A stretch of 9,635 nucleotides of DNA from positions 1 to 9,635 of the forward strand of contig DJMM01000091.1 of the NCBI GenBank assembly GCA_002435365.1, in the 5' to 3' direction. This stretch comes from Ignavibacteriales bacterium UBA6490. Its GTDB lineage: Bacteria; Bacteroidota; Ignavibacteria; Ignavibacteriales; Ignavibacteriaceae. Made by a program: the position numbers and the translations under genes. The notes under the pieces are model-generated. The model ran no database searches and was not told the DNA's origin. It saw only the letters and a list, made by a program, of their open reading frames with translations. This document shows, one piece after another, positions 6,664 to 9,635 of this stretch (position 1 is its first letter; the number at the start of each line of letters is the position of its first letter).

Positions 6664-7896
6664 TTACTTCATCAAAATCATTTTTTTGCTTTGTACAAAC
6701 GGACCTGCTGTTAACTGGTAGAAATATATTCCGCTGGGCAGCCCGCCTGCGGCGGATGATGCATTCCAGGATATTTCATAAGTCCCGGCAGGTTTTTCTT
6801 CATTTACCAGCGTTTCTATTTCATTACCGAGCATATCAAAAACCCTAAGCATTACCTTTGATCCTGCCGGTATTGAATACTTAAGGGTTGTTGATGGATT
6901 GAAAGGATTGGGATAATTCTGATAAAGATAGAAATCATCAGGTTTTATATCCGTATCCTTTACATCTGTTAAAAGTTCTGTTACCGGTCTTCTGTAAGCA
7001 TTTCCGAAAAAATTTCGCAGAGCCCAGATGTATGAACCGTTTATTTCAACATCCGCAAAGGTCCAGTCGTTTATTAATCCGTCGTTAAATGGACTCCAGC
7101 TAGCACCGTTATCCGAGGAGATATAAATGCTTTCAAACATTACACTGGCTACAAGGTACTGGTTGTGTTTTGTTATTGCCCTGAACATTTTAACATTTAT
7201 TGGATATCCCGAGCTATCAAAAGAGAGTCCGTACTCGATATGCCATGTTGCACCCATATCCGTGCTTGCCCATAACCCGGCATCGCAGGCAAAAAGCTTT
7301 CCATCACTGTAGAATAAACCCAGCGGGTCGCCTGCCGGGTAACCCAATGAACCGGTATTCCATGTGGTGCCGTTATCGGAGGTGTAATATATCTTTGAAT
7401 AAAAATCAGGGCTTGCGGCATACAGAGTGTTTCCCACGGTTATCATATCCTTGAATCCCTTCTGCGCAAATGCTAAATACTGCCAGGTTTCACCGTCATC
7501 ACCCGACCTGAAAATACCGGCTTCCCAGGTGCCGGCAAAAATAAAACTGTCATTTTTAGCAAAAGTATAAACCGAGTATGTTGAAAGTGTTGAAGGCTGA
7601 TACCAGGTTTGTCCGTTGTTAGTTGAAATGAACACGCCATGCCCCAGTCCGCTGCCTGCAATAATCTTACTGCCGGATTTTAAGACTGTATAGATATCCT
7701 CATTTGGGGGACCGATACTGATCCATGGTTCACCGATTCCATCGGTGTAAAAAACCCCTTCCGATGTGGAAGCATAAATAGTAGTCGCGTCCGAATATAG
7801 CGAACGTCCCAAACCCGGATTAAGGCCTGACTGGATCCATTGGGCATTCAGTGATGTGGCTGTGAATAGAGTTAATGCAAGGATATAGTTTTTCAT
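6664..7896 (-). CDS. Secreted Asp-box repeat protein with T9SS tail
   Basis: 410 residues from the ATG at 7896, which gives a clean signal peptide (MKNYILALTLF...SLNAQ, cleavage near 19-20). The body has Asp-box/BNR-type repeats: YTDGIGEPW, STNNGQTW, SGDDGETW, TSDNGTTW, STDMGATW, SSDNGASW, spaced as in sialidase- or Vps10-like propellers of six or seven blades. Residues 326-410 are a T9SS type A sorting domain (QNYPNPFNPS to KKMILMK), predicting secretion through the type IX system. The tail carries a small extra loop, SAAGG, after WNAS that its neighbour at 4896 lacks. No enzymatic residues are recognisable; the function is unknown, probably extracellular binding. The frame extends to a TTG at 7926, but that would put ten polar residues before the signal peptide. 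The two propeller genes share tail sequence but have otherwise diverged, so a recent duplication is not indicated. Confidence 0.9.
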   Translation of the reverse strand: MKNYILALTLFTATSLNAQWIQSGLNPGLGRSLYSDATTIYASTSEGVFYTDGIGEPWISIGPPNEDIYTVLKSGSKIIAGSGLGHGVFISTNNGQTWYQPSTLSTYSVYTFAKNDSFIFAGTWEAGIFRSGDDGETWQYLAFAQKGFKDMITVGNTLYAASPDFYSKIYYTSDNGTTWNTGSLGYPAGDPLGLFYSDGKLFACDAGLWASTDMGATWHIEYGLSFDSSGYPINVKMFRAITKHNQYLVASVMFESIYISSDNGASWSPFNDGLINDWTFADVEINGSYIWALRNFFGNAYRRPVTELLTDVKDTDIKPDDFYLYQNYPNPFNPSTTLKYSIPAGSKVMLRVFDMLGNEIETLVNEEKPAGTYEISWNASSAAGGLPSGIYFYQLTAGPFVQSKKMILMK

Positions 7897-8023
7897 AGTC
7901 TTTAGGGAATAAAGTGAAGAGTTCAAGAAGTGATCAGGAAAATAGTGTTACACATTCATTGTATTAAAATAACCGGACAAATTTCGCTCAAAATTATTTT
8001 AATTCCAAGCATCCCGGATATAA

Positions 8024-8051
8024 ATCCCGTTTAATATTTATTAAACGGGAT
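8024..8051 (-). terminator. 12-bp hairpin downstream of the surface-repeat gene
   Basis: ATCCCGTTTAAT and ATTAAACGGGAT form a perfect 12-bp stem with a 4-base loop, 38 bases after the stop codon of the 8089-8583 gene. The T-run on the minus strand is poor (TTATAT), so it may terminate only weakly or serve mainly to protect the mRNA 3' end. Confidence 0.55.
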
Positions 8052-8088
8052 ATTTTCAGAAATTATAAGGAAACAACAGGATAACCGG

Positions 8089-8583
8089 TTATTTATCGAA
8101 CGAAAAATTAAACAGGGGGAATACCGGTAAAAACCCTCCTTTGCCGATAACATTTATAAGGCCGAGCTGCAGTCCGTTTAATGTTTCTGCATAATTAAAA
8201 AACGAGAACTGAAGTCCGTTAACTTTACTTGAATTGTAGCTTACAAATCCCGTCTGCAAACCGGTAAACATTCCTTTTGTAATGCTTACAAAATTATTCT
8301 GCCAGCCGGTAAATTTTCCTTCGGTATATCCGACGAAACCCCATTGTATTCCAAGCTGGTCTGATGTGGTGTGATTTACAAAACCCCAGTCGAATCCCGT
8401 CATTCTTGCGTTCTTGCCGTAGATCAGGTTTATCCTTAATCCTTTTATCGAATTGCTTTCAGGAACTATCTGTGCCGGGTTGAACAGAGCCAGCTGAATC
8501 GGTTTTTCCTGTGCGGCAGCCTGTGAACTTAAAATTATGGGTAATACAATAATCAGCAATAATGCTGATGCCATATTTTTCAT
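8089..8583 (-). CDS. LA_2272-type surface repeat protein
   Basis: 164 residues. Signal peptide about 1-25 (MKNMASALLLIIVLPI, ending QAAAQ). After a short strand (PIQLALFNPAQIVP), seven near-perfect 14-15-residue repeats start at G48, 63, 78, 93, 108, 123 and 137, each of the form GLQxGFVxYxxxxxx; the C-terminus is GKGGFLPVFPLFNFSFDK. This is the layout I know from LA_2272-family surface repeat proteins of Leptospira and Bacteroidota; their function is unknown. The repeats probably form a regular beta structure, with export to the envelope or surface inferred from the signal peptide. No T9SS tail and no lipobox are present. The ATG at 8583 is preferred over a GTG at 8595 because GGAGG (8589-8593) lies five bases before it. 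The gene is transcribed divergently from the STAS gene. Confidence 0.85.
   Translation of the reverse strand: MKNMASALLLIIVLPIILSSQAAAQEKPIQLALFNPAQIVPESNSIKGLRINLIYGKNARMTGFDWGFVNHTTSDQLGIQWGFVGYTEGKFTGWQNNFVSITKGMFTGLQTGFVSYNSSKVNGLQFSFFNYAETLNGLQLGLINVIGKGGFLPVFPLFNFSFDK
8149..8442 (-). repeat. Seven tandem 14-15-residue repeats
   Basis: Repeat starts (Gly) are spaced 15, 15, 15, 15, 15 and 14 residues: GLRINLIYG, GFDWGFVNH, GIQWGFVGY, GWQNNFVSI, GLQTGFVSY, GLQFSFFNY, GLQLGLINV. At DNA level the copies have diverged, so the array is old rather than freshly expanded. Confidence 0.85.
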
Positions 8584-8588
8584 ATGAA

Positions 8589-8593
8589 CCTCC
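8589..8593 (-). promoter_or_regulatory. Ribosome binding site deciding the start at 8583
   Basis: GGAGG on the minus strand lies five bases before ATG 8583-8581. A start at the in-frame GTG (8595-8593) would overlap this site and has no SD of its own. Confidence 0.75.
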
Positions 8594-8826
8594 ACTTAAA
8601 TTCTTAGGAAAATTAAGATACAAAATTTTTACTTTAATTATTAATAACTGAAAAAAACATTTTTCTCCTGCCTTATCTTAAACTAAACAATAATCAATAC
8701 CCGTTAAAAAAATCTTACTGAGGCTTAAACGAAATAAATAAGAATAATTTATTAAAAGTGATGTAAATTAATGAGATTTATTATTATATAGCATTACCTT
8801 ACATTTAATAATTAGAAATTTCCTTA

Positions 8827-8832
8827 AAGGAG
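8827..8832 (+). promoter_or_regulatory. Ribosome binding site of the STAS gene
   Basis: AAGGAG lies six bases before the ATG at 8839. The 250-base AT-rich divergent region upstream (about 8584-8838) must hold promoters for both this gene and the surface-repeat gene, but no confident boxes can be given. Confidence 0.75.
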
Positions 8833-8838
8833 CGCAAA

Positions 8839-9174
8839 ATGAATATTGTGATCGAGGATCTCGGAAAGGCGGTTGTCATTAATCTTGAGGGAGAGATGAT
8901 GCTGGGTTATGAGGCAAACGAGTTTCATGAAGCTGTAAGGAATTCGATTGACGGCAATAAAAAGAAAATTATTGTAGATCTTAAAAATGTTAAATTCATT
9001 TCCAGCTGGGGGATTGGAATACTTATATACGGATATACTACAACTATGAATGCCGGCGGGCAGTTTAAACTTGCCGGAGTACCCGGCAATGTAAAAGAAG
9101 TAATTAAAAAAGTTAAGCTGGATAACGTTTTTCAGCAGTTCAGCAGCGTTGAGGAGGCTTTAGCGGTAATCTGA
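8839..9174 (+). CDS. STAS-domain anti-sigma factor antagonist (SpoIIAA/RsbV-like)
   Basis: 111 residues, a single STAS domain of the usual length. It has the N-terminal strands (VVINLEGEMMLGYEANEF), the central strand IIVDLKNVKFISSWGIGIL (44-62), the helix before GGQFKLAGVPGNVKEVIKKVKLDNVF, and a C-terminal helix SSVEEALAVI. Aligned with the D-S-S-G motif of SpoIIAA/RsbV, the site reads S55-S56-W57-G58: the phospho-serine position (S56) is kept, the preceding Asp is Ser and the next Ser is Trp. In the family, the unphosphorylated protein binds an anti-sigma kinase (RsbW/SpoIIAB type) and phosphorylation releases it. No kinase or phosphatase partner is encoded nearby, so the partner must be elsewhere. 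Cytoplasmic. Confidence 0.9.
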   Translation: MNIVIEDLGKAVVINLEGEMMLGYEANEFHEAVRNSIDGNKKKIIVDLKNVKFISSWGIGILIYGYTTTMNAGGQFKLAGVPGNVKEVIKKVKLDNVFQQFSSVEEALAVI

Positions 9175-9191
9175 GTATTTAGAAATATTTC

Positions 9192-9221
9192 CTGCAGCTT
9201 TACCCGGCTGAACAGCTGTAG
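9192..9221. terminator. Possible bidirectional hairpin between STAS and PAS genes
   Basis: CTGCAGCT and AGCTGTAG can pair over 8 bases (one G-U) around a 14-base loop, in the 52-base gap between two convergent genes. On the plus strand ATTTATTAAT follows. The position fits a shared terminator; the T-run is modest. Confidence 0.4.
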
Positions 9222-9226
9222 ATTTA

Positions 9227-9571
9227 TTAATCCTTTTTATGAATTATCAGCTCACCAGGTATTTCTATTATTATCTCTGCCAATCCCTTAAATTCACCCT
9301 CTGTAAACCAGGGGGCCTGATATACAAATTTCTTTTTATTTTCCCTTTCAATAATATAGCAGTTAACCGTACCATTATTCAGCATTTCAACAAATTTGTT
9401 CCTTGATTCGCCCTCCGGGTGGCAGTCGATCAGGTTGGTACCCATAAGTTTTTCGCCCCCTTCTTTTTCAAGACTTCTGATAGCCTTGTCATTCAGATAA
9501 ATAAGAATACCCTCCCTGTCGCAGATATTTATTGATGCTGAAAACTCTTTAGTCCATTCCGGCTTATTCAT
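9227..9571 (-). CDS. Stand-alone PAS-domain protein
   Basis: 114 residues, one PAS domain and nothing else. The order is a first strand (FSASINICDREGILIYLNDKA, about 10-30), helices (IRSLEKEGGEKLMGTNLIDCHP), a helix (SRNKFVEMLNNG), then strands CYIIERENKKKFVYQAPWF and EFKGLAEIIIEIP (about 93-105). The C50-H51-P52 motif after GxxLxx resembles the CHP seen in the C-terminal PAS of DUF438 proteins and in some other small PAS proteins. PAS domains bind small ligands or cofactors or mediate protein contacts; with no output domain it would act through a partner, unknown here. Cytoplasmic. The ATG at 9571 has no strong SD. It converges with the STAS gene, so both are probably signalling parts, but a shared pathway is inference. 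Confidence 0.85.
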   Translation of the reverse strand: MNKPEWTKEFSASINICDREGILIYLNDKAIRSLEKEGGEKLMGTNLIDCHPEGESRNKFVEMLNNGTVNCYIIERENKKKFVYQAPWFTEGEFKGLAEIIIEIPGELIIHKKD

Positions 9572-9635
9572 AGTAATAATTTTCCAAATTGTTTACCGAA
9601 AATTAAATGGGAGGAAGCAGCTAATCAAGCTATTA

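Noticed and set aside
7200..7454. Overlapping open frames on both strands inside the T9SS gene (also 7127-7312, 7473-7661)
   Set aside because: They lie within an Asp-box protein with clear repeats and have no recognisable motifs or start signals of their own.
7897..7926. Upstream TTG start for the T9SS gene at 6664
   Set aside because: It would add ten residues (NSSLYSLKT and the initiator) before a complete signal peptide, and no SD precedes it. The ATG at 7896 is the better start.
8081..8092. ATAACCGGTTAT palindrome at the stop codon of the surface-repeat gene
   Set aside because: A 12-base palindrome without loop or copies elsewhere in the window; too short to call an operator or element, although ataaccgg recurs once near 7966.
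8584..8595. GTG start for the surface-repeat gene
   Set aside because: This GTG overlaps the GGAGG that correctly serves the ATG at 8583.

Overview
The window looks like a chromosomal piece from a Gram-negative member of the Bacteroidota/Chlorobiota group, most likely an Ignavibacteria-type organism. Evidence: two secreted proteins end in type IX secretion (T9SS type A) sorting domains with the QNYPNPFNPS signature and a KMILMK end; the DNA is AT-rich; and several genes lack a clear Shine-Dalgarno (SD) site. The taxonomic call is inference from protein style, not from a marker gene.

Layout. 1-2217 (-) is the N-terminal 739 codons of a membrane histidine kinase whose periplasmic sensor is a right-handed beta-helix; its C-terminus lies outside the window. 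2314-2463 (-) is an orphan T9SS tail with its terminator and no gene body. 2456-3280 (-) is a secreted protein resembling DUF5829/VOC-like proteins. 3452-3500 is a decayed copy of the T9SS-tail/terminator block. 3587-3802 (+) is a DUF2007-type small protein, followed by 3905-4843 (+), a zinc-independent medium-chain NAD(P)H oxidoreductase. 4896-6251 (-) and 6664-7896 (-) are two secreted Asp-box (BNR/YCF48-like) beta-propeller proteins with T9SS tails. 8089-8583 (-) is a seven-copy 15-residue surface-repeat protein of the LA_2272 type. 8839-9174 (+) is a STAS anti-sigma-factor antagonist, convergent with 9227-9571 (-), a stand-alone PAS protein.

How they fit. The content is mostly cell envelope and signalling: a surface-sensing kinase, secreted propellers, an outer-surface repeat protein, and two single-domain signalling proteins. 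There is no large operon; most genes have their own intergenic leader and several have their own hairpin terminator.

The most unusual signals are (1) the beta-helix sensor in a kinase whose membrane junction looks like that of propeller-type hybrid kinases, and (2) three related copies, in different stages of decay, of a block made of T9SS tail end, stop codon and terminator hairpin. I see no CRISPR array, tRNA, rRNA, transposase or phage gene, and no convincing new multi-gene system.
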